DNA of 64,000 nt from Lysobacter sp. K5869. Its GTDB lineage: Bacteria > Pseudomonadota > Gammaproteobacteria > Xanthomonadales > Xanthomonadaceae. The notes under the pieces are model-generated. The model made no database searches and had not been told where the DNA came from. It saw nothing but the letters and a program-made list of their open reading frames with translations. The translations under genes and the position numbers were made by a program. This document shows, in pieces, positions 48,441 through 57,059 of the stretch. Numbering within the stretch: position 1 is the stretch's first letter; the number at the start of each line of letters is the position of its first letter. The DNA is taken from assembly GCF_018847975.1 (NCBI RefSeq), contig NZ_CP072597.1, positions 1,116,001 to 1,180,000 on the forward strand, written 5' to 3'.

Positions 48441-51400
48441 CTCCCGTTCAAGTGGAAGTAGGCGGTGTCCTTCTCCTTGCGGAAGTCGCGCTGATAGCGC
48501 AGCACGCCGTCCTGGCTGTACATCGAGACGATGCGGCCGAGCGAGGGACTGGTGGACAGCACGCGACGGCCGTGGGCGTCGTAGCGATAGGATTCGGCAT
48601 CCTTGGCTTCGCGCAGGCGGTTGCCGAAGTCGAAATCGAACGACTGGCCGTTCTTGTTGCGCAGGTTGCCCTGCTCGTCGTAACCCAGGCCGATTACGCC
48701 GGCGCCGGCCGGAGTCTTGACCAGTTCGAGCTGGTTCAATCCGTTGTAGTGGTAGACGTGCTGACGACCCGGAACGATCGCCGTGCCGGCAACGTCGACC
48801 GTGCGCAGATTGTCGAGCGCGTCGTAGCTGTAGGACGCATTGCCGAACATCGACGACGCGGCGGCCGTCAGCCGGTCCAATCCGTCGTAGGTCATGCTGC
48901 GGTTGCCCGGCGCGCCCGCGCGGCCGTCGCTGATGGCGGCGACGTTGCCGTTGGCGTCGTAGTCGTAGCTGTCGTCCAGCACGGTGGCCGTGCCGGCGTC
49001 GCGGCTGCGCTCGGCGAGGCCGCGCGCGTTCTGCTGCAGGGTATGGACGATGCCGTTGCCATAGACGAAGCGCGCCATGCCGCCGTTGGCGAAATAGCTC
49101 ACCTCGCTGGCGTAGCTGCCCGAGCGCGTGGGTTGGCCGAGGCCGTTGGTGTCGTAGGCGATCTGTTGCCCGTTGGGATAGGTGTGCGAGGCGAGTTTCC
49201 CCTCGTTGGTATAGCCCAGTCCGAAACCCCACTCGAAGCTGTCGAAAATCATTTGCTCGGCGGTCGGCAAACGCAGTTTGTTGTACGAGTAGCGGTTGGT
49301 GACCGTGTCGCCGCCGGCCTTGTTCTGAGTCGCGATTTCCTTAGGCAGGCCATCGGGGTAGTACGTCCAGGTCTGGTTGCCGCGGCCGTCCGGGAAGCTC
49401 AAGGTCTTGACGCGATTGCGCGCGTCGTAGGTGCGGCCGACCGCGCGGCCGGAGGCCAAGGCCTCGTCGCGATTGCAGTTGTCGGTCGCCCCCAAGGACA
49501 GGCCGGACGCGCTCCAGGCGGGATTGTTGGCCGCGTCGTAACCGACCACGGTGGCGCCGGTTTCGGGTTCGACGGTCTTGCACAGGCGATGCTGGCCATC
49601 GAAGACGTAGCTTCGGGTGACCTGCGTCGCTCCATCCTCGCTGCTGCGACGAATCGCGGTCGCGGCGCCGAGAACGTCGCGCCAAATGTTGGTGCGCGCC
49701 CCTTCAGGATGAACGATCGACACCGGCGCGTCGGTGCTGGGTTGGTCGAAGGTCTGGTAGGCCGTGGTGGTTTGGGACTGGCGCGGGTTGGTGGTGCGGG
49801 TGAGGAACCCCGCCAGATACTCGGTGCGCGTGCTCAACCGACCCAATTCGCTGTCCTGCTGAACCAGCGAAACGCGGCCGAGGGTGTCGTAGTCGGTGTA
49901 GGCGCCCTTCAACGTCGTGGAGAAGACATCGGGGAAGGCTTCGGCATAGCCCAGCGGATAGCTAGCGAAAACCGTGCGCCCTTTTTCGTCGTAGCGTTGC
50001 ACGCTCGCGCGCAACGTACCCGGGATGTCGGCGCAGTCCCATTCGTGGGTGAGGACCGGCCGCCAGAAGCCATCCAGGAACACGTTCTTGCAGTAGCGTC
50101 CACCGACGATCGTGGTGTGCTTCCAGTGGCCCGGTGCGAGGCCGTACTCCGTCGTGTCCCGGCGGGTCAGGCTGATCTCGGTCGAACTCCATGTGTTGGT
50201 GTCGCCGGTCGGCGGCGTAACCGTATTCAACCGGCCCGCAGGATCGTAGGCGTAGCTCGTGGTGTAGCCGTTTTCGTCGGTCACCGAACTCAGCCAGCCG
50301 TTGTCGTCGACTACGGCCGCATCGCTGCTGGCGTCCGCGTACTGGATCGATTGCGGCACGCCGCGCTTCCAAGAGCCCAGAGTGGTGACGTTGCCGGCGC
50401 CGTCGGTGACCGTCGCGAGAGTGCCGTCGGCGTTGTAACCGTAGCTTTCGATCAAGCGGCCGAATGCGTAGCGTTGCGAAGGCCGCGCCTGCGCGTCGTA
50501 AGCGGTTTGGGACGTTACCCAGCCGGTGTCGGAGTTGGTTTCCTTGGCGGGCTGCCCCAACACCCACAGGGCGAGATCGTCGTGGTACTCGGTGGCGGTG
50601 GTGCGGCTGCCGTCGTTGGCGGTGCCGGAGGACCATGCCGTCGTGTTGGTCGGCCGCGCCAGTGCATCGAAGGCATTGATGGCGCGGTTGAACGCGGCGC
50701 CGTCCTGTTGCGTGGACACGTTCTTGAGCGGCCGGTTGGAATTCGGCAGCTTGTCCGCGTATTCATCGCCGTTCGTGCCCATCCAATCGGGAAAGGGCAT
50801 GCCGCCGGCTTCGGCGTCGCCGACATAGGTGTTGAGCGCGGTGCGGTAGGTCGTGCCGTCCTTTTTGGTTTCGACCTTGAGCAGTTGCCCCTCGTTGATG
50901 TCGCGGTCGCGCCCGAAGGTGTGGACGTTTTGGGTGCCGTCGGGCTCGGTGACGGTTACGGTCTTGTAGTTCGGGGCGGGCGGCGCGTACTTGGCGTTCC
51001 AGCCCGCACCGATATCCCATCGCGACTCGTCCTGCGTTTGATAGCCCTCGCCCAGGCCGTCGTAGCCGTAGCGGTAGACCTTCTCGGCGACGCCCGCGGC
51101 GCTGACGTGCTTCTCGACGATCGACCACGTGTCGTGGAAGGTGGAGTAGCGGTTGCGGGGACTGTTGTCGTTGATGCCGGTCTCGCAAGAGAAGGGCACG
51201 TTGGTCCGACCATGCCGCATCGACTTGAAGACGTACTCGGCGACGGCGCCGGAGGGATGGGTGATGCGCGCCTTGCTGAGGGTGTCTTTCAAAATAGCGC
51301 CCGGCGAACAGGGCACGTTTTGTTTGATATAGGTCTGATTGGTGTCGGGATTGAGGAGATACTCGGCGACGTCGAGCCGGAAGGTGCCGAGTTGTCCAGG

Positions 51401-52414
51401 GCCTTCGTACTTCCAGGCAGTGCCGTCCGGGTTTTGAATGTTGCCGCCGTCGCCCGACGGATAAGCGAAGTACCAGGTCCGGCCGTTGGCCGTGGCCGAG
51501 AGGAGGTTGGTCTGCACGTTCCCGGCGAACAGGTACGGCGCCGGATCCGTGTAGGTCATCGTGATCTCGCGCCCGTCGTTGGCGTAGATCCGCTTGGGAT
51601 GGTCGTACTCCCACTCGTACTTCACCCAGTTGCCGAAGCGGTCCTCGATCTTGGTGACGTAGAGCTTGAGTTTGTAGCGGTGGAGCAAGGCATTGGAGAC
51701 GTTGTATCCCCAGGGATGGGTGATCGACGAATAGCGCCGATAAACGAGCCAGTCGAAGGTGTATTTGCTGCCGTCGGGCGCATAGCCGACGAGGCCTTTG
51801 CCGGGGCCGTTCTGCACGCTGGGCAGTTCGGAGAAGTACCAGCCGTCCTTGGTGGCGAAGGTGTAGGTCACCGAATTGTTCGGCTTCACCCGTTTGGGAT
51901 CGTCGGTGATCTTGAGCAAATCGCCGCCGCCGCCGCCGTTGAGGGTCAGGCGGTTGCCGCTCCAGAACATCGAGTAGTCGAAGTCGACGTAGCCGTTGTT
52001 GACCGGCGACGGCACCGGCACCCAGCCGTTGGCCTCGGCGCTTTTGCTGTGATGCACCGCGCCGACATAGGGGATGTCCAGATCCCAGTTGCCGTTCAGC
52101 GGTCCGCCCGTGATGTCGTGCGGATCGAGGAAGACGCCTAGCGCGACCAGCAGCGCGCTGTTGCCCGGCAGCGAGATCACGTCGTGGCTGAAGCGCACGG
52201 TCCCGTTGAACAGATTCACCTTGTCGCCGAAAGCGTCGTCCGACAGGGGCGAGACGTTCTCGGTGGCGCGCACGCGCTTGGCGTACTCGTTCGGCCAGTC
52301 GGTGTTTTGGGCGCGCGCTGGGCTGAGCGCGAACGCCAAAGCGAAAAACAGCGTCCAGGAGAAACCGAATCGCAGCGCGTCGCTGCGAAGAAATCGTGCG
52401 TTCATAAAATTCAT
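47045..52414 (-). CDS. Giant exported Rhs/YD-repeat protein ending in Fn3-like repeats
   Basis: 1789 residues. Signal peptide FGFSWTLFFALAFALSPARAQ. The mature N-terminus (NTDWPNEYAKRVRATENVSP, DKVNLFNGTVRFSHDVISLP) and the following ~450 residues form the Rhs N-terminal part; YD repeats (GYDALGR-type: AYDPAGRLNTVTPPTGDTNT, YDANGNVAAISDGRAG, LGYDEQGNLRNKNG, YRYDAHGRRVLSTSP) continue to about residue 1330. The chain then passes from YFHLNGSLVAK directly into five Fn3-like repeats (to 1789) rather than the Rhs core. No PAAR, VgrG or T6SS gene is present, so export by Sec is likely. ATG 52414 and ATG 52405 are both possible starts. Confidence 0.88.
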   Translation of the reverse strand: MNFMNARFLRSDALRFGFSWTLFFALAFALSPARAQNTDWPNEYAKRVRATENVSPLSDDAFGDKVNLFNGTVRFSHDVISLPGNSALLVALGVFLDPHDITGGPLNGNWDLDIPYVGAVHHSKSAEANGWVPVPSPVNNGYVDFDYSMFWSGNRLTLNGGGGGDLLKITDDPKRVKPNNSVTYTFATKDGWYFSELPSVQNGPGKGLVGYAPDGSKYTFDWLVYRRYSSITHPWGYNVSNALLHRYKLKLYVTKIEDRFGNWVKYEWEYDHPKRIYANDGREITMTYTDPAPYLFAGNVQTNLLSATANGRTWYFAYPSGDGGNIQNPDGTAWKYEGPGQLGTFRLDVAEYLLNPDTNQTYIKQNVPCSPGAILKDTLSKARITHPSGAVAEYVFKSMRHGRTNVPFSCETGINDNSPRNRYSTFHDTWSIVEKHVSAAGVAEKVYRYGYDGLGEGYQTQDESRWDIGAGWNAKYAPPAPNYKTVTVTEPDGTQNVHTFGRDRDINEGQLLKVETKKDGTTYRTALNTYVGDAEAGGMPFPDWMGTNGDEYADKLPNSNRPLKNVSTQQDGAAFNRAINAFDALARPTNTTAWSSGTANDGSRTTATEYHDDLALWVLGQPAKETNSDTGWVTSQTAYDAQARPSQRYAFGRLIESYGYNADGTLATVTDGAGNVTTLGSWKRGVPQSIQYADASSDAAVVDDNGWLSSVTDENGYTTSYAYDPAGRLNTVTPPTGDTNTWSSTEISLTRRDTTEYGLAPGHWKHTTIVGGRYCKNVFLDGFWRPVLTHEWDCADIPGTLRASVQRYDEKGRTVFASYPLGYAEAFPDVFSTTLKGAYTDYDTLGRVSLVQQDSELGRLSTRTEYLAGFLTRTTNPRQSQTTTAYQTFDQPSTDAPVSIVHPEGARTNIWRDVLGAATAIRRSSEDGATQVTRSYVFDGQHRLCKTVEPETGATVVGYDAANNPAWSASGLSLGATDNCNRDEALASGRAVGRTYDARNRVKTLSFPDGRGNQTWTYYPDGLPKEIATQNKAGGDTVTNRYSYNKLRLPTAEQMIFDSFEWGFGLGYTNEGKLASHTYPNGQQIAYDTNGLGQPTRSGSYASEVSYFANGGMARFVYGNGIVHTLQQNARGLAERSRDAGTATVLDDSYDYDANGNVAAISDGRAGAPGNRSMTYDGLDRLTAAASSMFGNASYSYDALDNLRTVDVAGTAIVPGRQHVYHYNGLNQLELVKTPAGAGVIGLGYDEQGNLRNKNGQSFDFDFGNRLREAKDAESYRYDAHGRRVLSTSPSLGRIVSMYSQDGVLRYQRDFRKEKDTAYFHLNGSLVAKATAPTAPDVPVLSAPSYVSQTSYTVTWSNVTASGSYELQERTNGGAWQALYSGTERSRAISGHVSGGYGYRVRACNGSGGCGLWSVEATVQVQRPPTEAPVLAAPSTALNGLYNVSWAAVGGATDYALEESFNSGAWSTAYSGAALAQAFSAKPYGEFAYRAKACNPAGCGPTSAVSNVSVLYPPGSAPTLSAPAQSDRGSFVVAWNAVGGANRYQLEQSALGGGWTLIQESADTSRTIVGGDTGTYRYRARACNAAGCGATSAEVSVAVTGPPTTAPSINLEATSNAGTYALSWNMVAGATSYQLEESREGGAWTMVYQDWAPNATISGRGDGRYAYRARGCHYPGCGPYSEARFITVDLPPAAPAITLADWLRNTLRGRVVNDTCTVRWNASAKTQNYELQSADTGALLYRGAATQVASASSGQYCALNYAVRACGTGGCSAWSTPAYPATRRTEPMD

Positions 52415-52608
52415 GAATTCATCCGTGTGATCCGGCCGTTGCGGCTGGAGTCGATCGTTCAGGGCGTCCGTGGCCTGCCCCGGCGCGATGATCGCAGGAG
52501 CTGAAATCGTGATGCAAGGCTGATTTTTTGTGCGTCGCGATGCGCGTGATTTGCCGGTATCGTTCAAGCGCAAAAAGCATGCGGTGCGCGCAACTCACAC
52601 AGCCACCC

Positions 52609-52645
52609 AAAAAAAACCCCGCCGCCTCGACCGCGAGACGACGGG
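52609..52645 (-). terminator. Rho-independent terminator of the LysR gene
   Basis: Arms CCCCGCCGCCTCG (52617-52629) and CGAGACGACGGGG (52633-52645); read on the minus strand the two mismatches become G-U pairs, so the RNA stem is continuous, and it is followed by a U run (complement of the A run 52609-52616). It lies 42 bp beyond the LysR stop. Between it and the Rhs gene (52415-52608) nothing else is recognised. Confidence 0.85.
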
Positions 52646-52687
52646 GGATCCACACAACGAACTGGTTCGGCGCGCAGCGCCTGCGGG

Positions 52688-53848
52688 TTACGCCAGCGCG
52701 GCGTCCTCGTCGCTCGGCGTGTCGTCGCGCTTGGCCGGCGCGTCGGGTTTGGCCGCGCCGCGCGATTTGCCGGGGCGCTTGCCGCCGTCCACCGCTTCGG
52801 CGATGGCTTCGATCGCTTCCACCACCGGCACCGCGATGGTGCGGGTTTCGCCGGCTTCCTTGGCGAAGCCGTGGGCGAGCGCGGCTTCGGCTTCCTCGGA
52901 AGCCTTGCGGAAGCGCTTGGCGTCGGGGCACAGCACCTGCATGTAGTCGGCGTCGAAGTTCAGGCGTTCGACCAGGAAGTCGACGAAGGCGCGCACTTTC
53001 GGCGATTGCACCTGGCCGCGCGGGAACACGGCGTTGAACTCGTACTCCGGGCCGGTCCAGCCGGCCAGCACGCGCTGCACGTAGCCTTGTTCGGCGAAGG
53101 CCTTGACGGTGACGTCGGCGGCCAGCATCAGCGCTTCGCCGCACAGCAGCGCGCCGCGCAGCGGGCCCGGGTCGTTGGCGACCATGACCGGGTCGATCAC
53201 GTAATCGACGGTGCGTTCGCCGTCGCTGAGCGGCCACACGTATTCGTTGTTGCTGCGCCGCGACTTGGGCATGGCCAGGGTGCGGTGGTGGCGCAGGTCG
53301 TCGGGGTGCAACGGTTCGCCGTGGCGCGCCAGGTAGTTCGGGCTGGCGTAGATCTGGGTGCGGAACACCGCGAGCTTGCGCGCGATCAGGTTGGAATCGG
53401 GCAGCGCGCCGACGCGCAGGGCGACGTCGATGCCCTGGTCGATCATGTCGACGGTTTCGTTGCTGAGGTTCATCTCCACCCGCACTTCCGGGTGGCGGGC
53501 GTGGAATTCGCCCAGCAGCGGCGCGATCCAGGTGATGCCGACCGAGTACGGCGCGGTGATGCGCAGCCAGCCGCGCGGGCCGCCTTGCAACTGGCCGACC
53601 GCGCTTTCGGCCTCGTTCAATTCGCGGGCGATGCGCTGGCAGTGTTCGAAGTAGACGTTGCCGGCCTCGGTGAGGCCGAGCTTGCGGGTAGTGCGGTGCA
53701 GGAGCTGCGCGCCCAGGCGCGTTTCCAGTTCCTGCACCTTGCGGCTGACCGTGGTCTTGGGCAGGCGCAGCGCCTGCGCGGCGGCGATGAAGCTGCCGCT
53801 TTCGACCACTTTGACGAAGATCAGCGTGTCGTTGAGATCGTGAGCCAT
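52688..53848 (-). CDS. LysR family regulator with a C-terminal extension
   Basis: 386 residues; typical LysR proteins have about 300. HTH domain (about 5-65): TLIFVKVVESGSFIAAAQAL, LPKTTVSRKVQELETRLGAQ, LLHRTTRKLGLTEAG. Substrate-binding domain (about 90-300): GWLRITAPYSVGITWIAPLL, DVALRVGALPDSNLIARKLA, SPKVRAFVDFLVERLNFD. The extra ~85 residues are charged and Ala/Lys-rich (GKRPGKSRGAAKPDAPAKRD). Divergent, across 507 bp, from the DUF2798-SDR-RND operon, so control of that efflux operon (as MexT controls MexEF-OprN) is the natural hypothesis. Confidence 0.93.
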   Translation of the reverse strand: MAHDLNDTLIFVKVVESGSFIAAAQALRLPKTTVSRKVQELETRLGAQLLHRTTRKLGLTEAGNVYFEHCQRIARELNEAESAVGQLQGGPRGWLRITAPYSVGITWIAPLLGEFHARHPEVRVEMNLSNETVDMIDQGIDVALRVGALPDSNLIARKLAVFRTQIYASPNYLARHGEPLHPDDLRHHRTLAMPKSRRSNNEYVWPLSDGERTVDYVIDPVMVANDPGPLRGALLCGEALMLAADVTVKAFAEQGYVQRVLAGWTGPEYEFNAVFPRGQVQSPKVRAFVDFLVERLNFDADYMQVLCPDAKRFRKASEEAEAALAHGFAKEAGETRTIAVPVVEAIEAIAEAVDGGKRPGKSRGAAKPDAPAKRDDTPSDEDAALA

Positions 53849-54355
53849 GGGGGTATGGACTCCTGGTTCGATGGCCGGAACACAGCGCCGCATGCCCGGG
53901 ATCGGTCAGCGATTGTGTTCGAACGCGAGACGGAAGTTGTGTCGATGTGTACGTGCAGCGATGACGCGGGGTCGGCAGCGATGCGCGGTCGTGGCGGGCG
54001 CGTCGGCGACGCGGTACCGGACGCGGCCCGCCGGAATGGGACCGGCGCAGTCCATTGGGTTGGCGCCCGCCGGCTCCTGCCGGCGCGGTGTACGTGATGA
54101 CGGCTGTCACCGGCGTGGATTGATCGCCTCCACTGCCGCCGTCGACGGCGAACGCCGAAAGTGGCGCCGTCGTGCGAAGCATCGCGTGGCGGGCCCCTTC
54201 CGCGAAGTTTGGGTTGGGGGCGGGCCACCCGGCCTTCAAGGGGGCCGGACCGAGATTGGACCGTTGCCGGGACAATTATTCCCTGAATCCCGGGCTAATC
54301 AAGACCCGTTCGCGTCTCTACTCTTTGCCGCACATCGTCACGAGGTCCCCCCGCC
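53849..54355. other. Divergent intergenic region between LysR regulator and RND operon
   Basis: No gene is convincing; frames crossing it are low-complexity. GTTCGAAC at 53917-53924 is a perfect 8-bp palindrome near the regulator start. CCGGGA (54267-54272) and TCCCGG (54288-54293) form a dyad around AATTATT about 60-90 bp before ATG 54356, the best operator or promoter candidate for the efflux operon. TAATCA at 54296 could be its -10. Confidence 0.4.
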
Positions 54356-54637
54356 ATGTTGACTCCACGCCAAGCCCGATACGCCTTCCTGCCGGTGATG
54401 TCGGTGGCCATGTCCGCCCTGATCGGGTTGGCCGTGGTCGTGTTCCGCCAAGGCCTAGCCCAGGGCGCCGAAGAGGCGTGGATGCTGGCCTGGGTGCTCG
54501 CCTTCACCATCGCCCTGCCCGCGGCCATGCTGTTGATGCCGGCCGTCGGCGCTGTGCTCGCGCACTACACCCGGGATGACAAGCGTCACGGGATCGTCCC
54601 GGTTGTGGGAGAGAAAGTCCCAGGGGCGGGACAATGA
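54356..54637 (+). CDS. DUF2798 family small membrane protein
   Basis: 93 residues with two membrane helices (about 10-30, FLPVMSVAMSALIGLAVVVF; about 43-68, LAWVLAFTIALPAAMLLMPA). The opening PRQARYAFLPVMSVAMSALI and the WVLAFTIALPAAMLLMPAVG motif are those of DUF2798 proteins. Function unknown. Its TGA overlaps the next ATG, so it is the first gene of the efflux operon. Confidence 0.85.
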   Translation: MLTPRQARYAFLPVMSVAMSALIGLAVVVFRQGLAQGAEEAWMLAWVLAFTIALPAAMLLMPAVGAVLAHYTRDDKRHGIVPVVGEKVPGAGQ

Positions 54638-55608
54638 AAGCCCCTTTGGTTGTACTCGGTGCCACCGGCGGCGTTGGCCGCGGGGTCGTGCAGGCCGCGA
54701 TCGACAGCGGCCGCCCGGTCATCGCGGTCGCGCGCCGGTCCAGCGAACTCAAGGCGCTCAAGGCCGGCTACCCCGACGCCGACCTGACCGTCGTCACCGG
54801 TTCCGTCGCCAACGACGCGGCCGGCGCCAAGCTCGCGCGCGCCCTGCGCAAGCTCGGCCGCCCGCTCGCCGGCGTGGTCGCGGCGGTGTGCGGCGGCGCC
54901 GAGCGCGGCCGCCTGCTCGACAACCCGGCCGAGTTCCTGCGGCGCAAGCTCGACGAGGACCTACTCCCCCACCTCGCCGCGGCGCGCCACTTGCTGCCCC
55001 TGCTGGCCGAACGCGACCGCGGCGGCACGTATGTGCTGATCGGCGGTCCCGGCAGCGAACACCCGTGGGCCGGTTACGGCCACCGCTCGATCGGCGCCGC
55101 CGCGCTGCGCATGCTCGCGCGCGTGCTGCACGACGAAGCCCGCCAACTGGCGGTGCGGGTGCAGCTGCTGGCCGTGGACACGCCGGTGTGCACCGAGTTC
55201 AACCAACGCCATTCCTGCCCCGAATGGCCCAGCGCGCTGTCGGTCGGCCAGCGCGCGATGGCATTGATCGATCACGACGTGAGCGAGGAACCGCCGCGTC
55301 CGATCGTGCCGTATGCGTTGCGCATGCCGGCGCCGACCTTGCTGCCGCCGCGGGCGAGCGTCCCCCCTCCGCCCGCCAGCCGCGTCGACGACGCCTCGCC
55401 AGCCCGCTCCGCCGACCCCGCTCCGCGCTCCGCCGCCCCGCCCACTACCAGCCGCCACACCGTACCCAAGACGGTCCCGCTTCAGGCAACTGCGCAAGAA
55501 CCGGATTGTTCGCCGGACGACACCCAACAACGATGTCTGCACGACGCGCGCGCCCTGCTGAAGTCGCTGACCGCACCGAATCCCAAACAGGAACCCACCC
55601 CACGATGA
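54634..55608 (+). CDS. SDR-fold NAD(P)-binding protein with disordered C-terminus
   Basis: 324 residues. N-terminal Rossmann nucleotide site VVLGATGGVGRGVVQAAIDS (G-x-x-G-x-x-G), a classical SDR core to about 225 with VLIGGPGSEHPWAGYGHRSI and an alpha-helix GAAALRMLARVLHDEARQLA. The YxxxK pair of active SDRs is not obvious: GHRSIGAAAL sits where Tyr-x3-Lys would be expected, so it may be non-catalytic. Residues about 235-324 are Pro/Ala/Ser-rich and probably unstructured. Overlaps both neighbours by ATGA, so it is part of the efflux operon; its role there is unknown. Confidence 0.75.
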   Translation: MKAPLVVLGATGGVGRGVVQAAIDSGRPVIAVARRSSELKALKAGYPDADLTVVTGSVANDAAGAKLARALRKLGRPLAGVVAAVCGGAERGRLLDNPAEFLRRKLDEDLLPHLAAARHLLPLLAERDRGGTYVLIGGPGSEHPWAGYGHRSIGAAALRMLARVLHDEARQLAVRVQLLAVDTPVCTEFNQRHSCPEWPSALSVGQRAMALIDHDVSEEPPRPIVPYALRMPAPTLLPPRASVPPPPASRVDDASPARSADPAPRSAAPPTTSRHTVPKTVPLQATAQEPDCSPDDTQQRCLHDARALLKSLTAPNPKQEPTPR

Positions 55609-56822
55609 GCACCCGTCACTTTTCCGTCCGCTCCGGCAAGCCCGGCGTCGGACTCTCCGTGCTCGCGTTGACCGCGAGTCTCGTCATCGCCCTGGCGGCC
55701 GTCGGTTGCGGCAGTCAGGCCGCTCCGCACGAAGGCGGCGCGCCGCCGCCGCCGGAAGTCAGCGTCGCCCAGGTCCTGAGCAAGCAGGTCCGGCAGTGGG
55801 ACGAGTTCACCGGCCGGGTCAGCGCGCCCGAATCGGTCGAGCTGCGCGCCCGCGTCAGCGGCTACGTGGATCGCGTCGCCTATAAGGAAGGCCAGGACGT
55901 CAAGAAGGGCGACCTGCTGTTCGTGATCGACCAGCGCCGCTACCGCGCCGAACTCGCCCGCGCCCAGGCCGAACTGGAACGCGCGCGCGCCGAAGCGCGT
56001 CTGGCCCAGACCCAGGACAAGCGCGCCCAGACCCTGGTCGAGGCCAAGGCGATCTCGCGCGAAGAGTTCGAGACCCGCCGCGCCGCCAGCACCCAGGGCG
56101 ACGCCGCGGTGCGCGCGGCCGAAGCCGCGGTCGCCTCGGCCCAGCTGGACCTGACCTTCACCGAAGTGCGCTCGCCGATCAGCGGCCGCGCCGGCCGCGC
56201 CCTGATCACCGTCGGCAACCTCGCCTCGGCCGATCAGACCGTGCTGACCACGGTGGTCTCGCAGAACCCGATGTACGTGTACTTCGAGGCCGACGAGCAG
56301 ACCTACCTGCGCTACAACGATCTGGCCCGCAAGGGCGAGCGCGCCGGCGACAAGAACCCGGTGCGCGTCGGCCTGGCCGGCGAGAGCGGCTACCCGCACG
56401 CCGGTACCGTGGACTTCACCGACAACCAGCTCGACGCCAACACCGGCACCATCCGCGCCCGCGCGGTGTTGCCGAACGAAGACCGCGTGCTGTCGCCGGG
56501 CCTGTTCGCGCGCGTGCAGATGGAAGGCAGTGGCGACTTCAAGGCCATGCTGGTCGACGACAAGGCGGTGCTGACCGATCAGGACCGCAAGTACGTCTAC
56601 GTGCTCGGCCCGAAGAACGCCGCGCTGCGCAAGGACGTGGTGCTCGGCCGCATGATCGAGGGCCTGCGCGTGGTCCAGTCGGGTCTGGCGCCGGACGACA
56701 AGGTCATCGTCCACGGCGTGCAGAAGGTGTTCTTCCCGGGCATGCCGGTCCAGCCCAAGACCATCGCCATGGGCGCGCCCGCGCCGGTGCCGCAGGCCGC
56801 GCAGGCGGCCGGGTCGAAGTGA
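55605..56822 (+). CDS. RND efflux periplasmic adaptor lipoprotein (MexE/AcrA type)
   Basis: 405 residues. Lipoprotein signal LVIALAAVGC (C35). Membrane-fusion protein domains: beta-barrel/lipoyl start VELRARVSGYVDRVAYKEGQ and VKKGDLLFVIDQRRYRAELA, alpha-hairpin (about 110-175, Ala/Glu/Arg-rich), second lipoyl half LTFTEVRSPISGRAGRALIT, and membrane-proximal part VLTDQDRKYVYVLGPKNAAL. It links the RND pump to the outer-membrane factor. The closest named relatives by these motifs are MexE-like adaptors; substrates are unknown. 237 bp precede the pump gene. Confidence 0.93.
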   Translation: MSTRHFSVRSGKPGVGLSVLALTASLVIALAAVGCGSQAAPHEGGAPPPPEVSVAQVLSKQVRQWDEFTGRVSAPESVELRARVSGYVDRVAYKEGQDVKKGDLLFVIDQRRYRAELARAQAELERARAEARLAQTQDKRAQTLVEAKAISREEFETRRAASTQGDAAVRAAEAAVASAQLDLTFTEVRSPISGRAGRALITVGNLASADQTVLTTVVSQNPMYVYFEADEQTYLRYNDLARKGERAGDKNPVRVGLAGESGYPHAGTVDFTDNQLDANTGTIRARAVLPNEDRVLSPGLFARVQMEGSGDFKAMLVDDKAVLTDQDRKYVYVLGPKNAALRKDVVLGRMIEGLRVVQSGLAPDDKVIVHGVQKVFFPGMPVQPKTIAMGAPAPVPQAAQAAGSK

Positions 56823-56927
56823 GTCCGCGATCGAACACACCCTTCCGAACCGGTTGAGCCGTCCGCTGCGGTTGCCGCGCACGCGGGAACCCAGGGCTTT
56901 CCGGGCGGGAACGTTTGACGCCTTCGG

Positions 56928-56947
56928 ATTCCCGCGTTCGCGGGAAT
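56928..56947. repeat. Short palindromic repeat between adaptor and pump genes
   Basis: ATTCCCGCGTTCGCGGGAAT is a perfect palindrome (9-bp arms, TT loop) followed by GACC, matching the dispersed CCCGCGTTCGCGGGAATGAC repeat of Xanthomonadaceae. A related degenerate GCGGGAACCC...GGGCGGGAAC stretch lies just upstream (56883-56912). It lies inside an operon, so it could lower expression of downstream genes or stabilise the upstream mRNA. Confidence 0.7.
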
Positions 56948-57059
56948 GACCGGCGCAAGCGCTCCGCCCGATCCGGTTCAAAAGCAATCAAGGCCGATCC
57001 CGCCTCCAACGGGCCGGCCGGGGACCCATGCGGCTCATCGCCGCACCAAGGAATCCGTC

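Noticed and set aside
48368..52141. 1257-codon plus-strand frame opposite the Rhs gene
   Set aside because: Val/Gly/Arg-rich shadow of the Rhs gene; no domains, no ribosome-binding site, and the Rhs protein in the opposite strand is unmistakable.
43043..52414. Type VI secretion association of the Rhs locus
   Set aside because: No PAAR, VgrG, Hcp or adaptor gene is present and both Rhs parts have Sec-type signal peptides, so T6SS delivery is not supported by this window.
53821..54228. 135-codon minus-strand frame upstream of the LysR gene
   Set aside because: Arg/Pro-rich, overlaps the LysR start in another frame and has no recognisable features.
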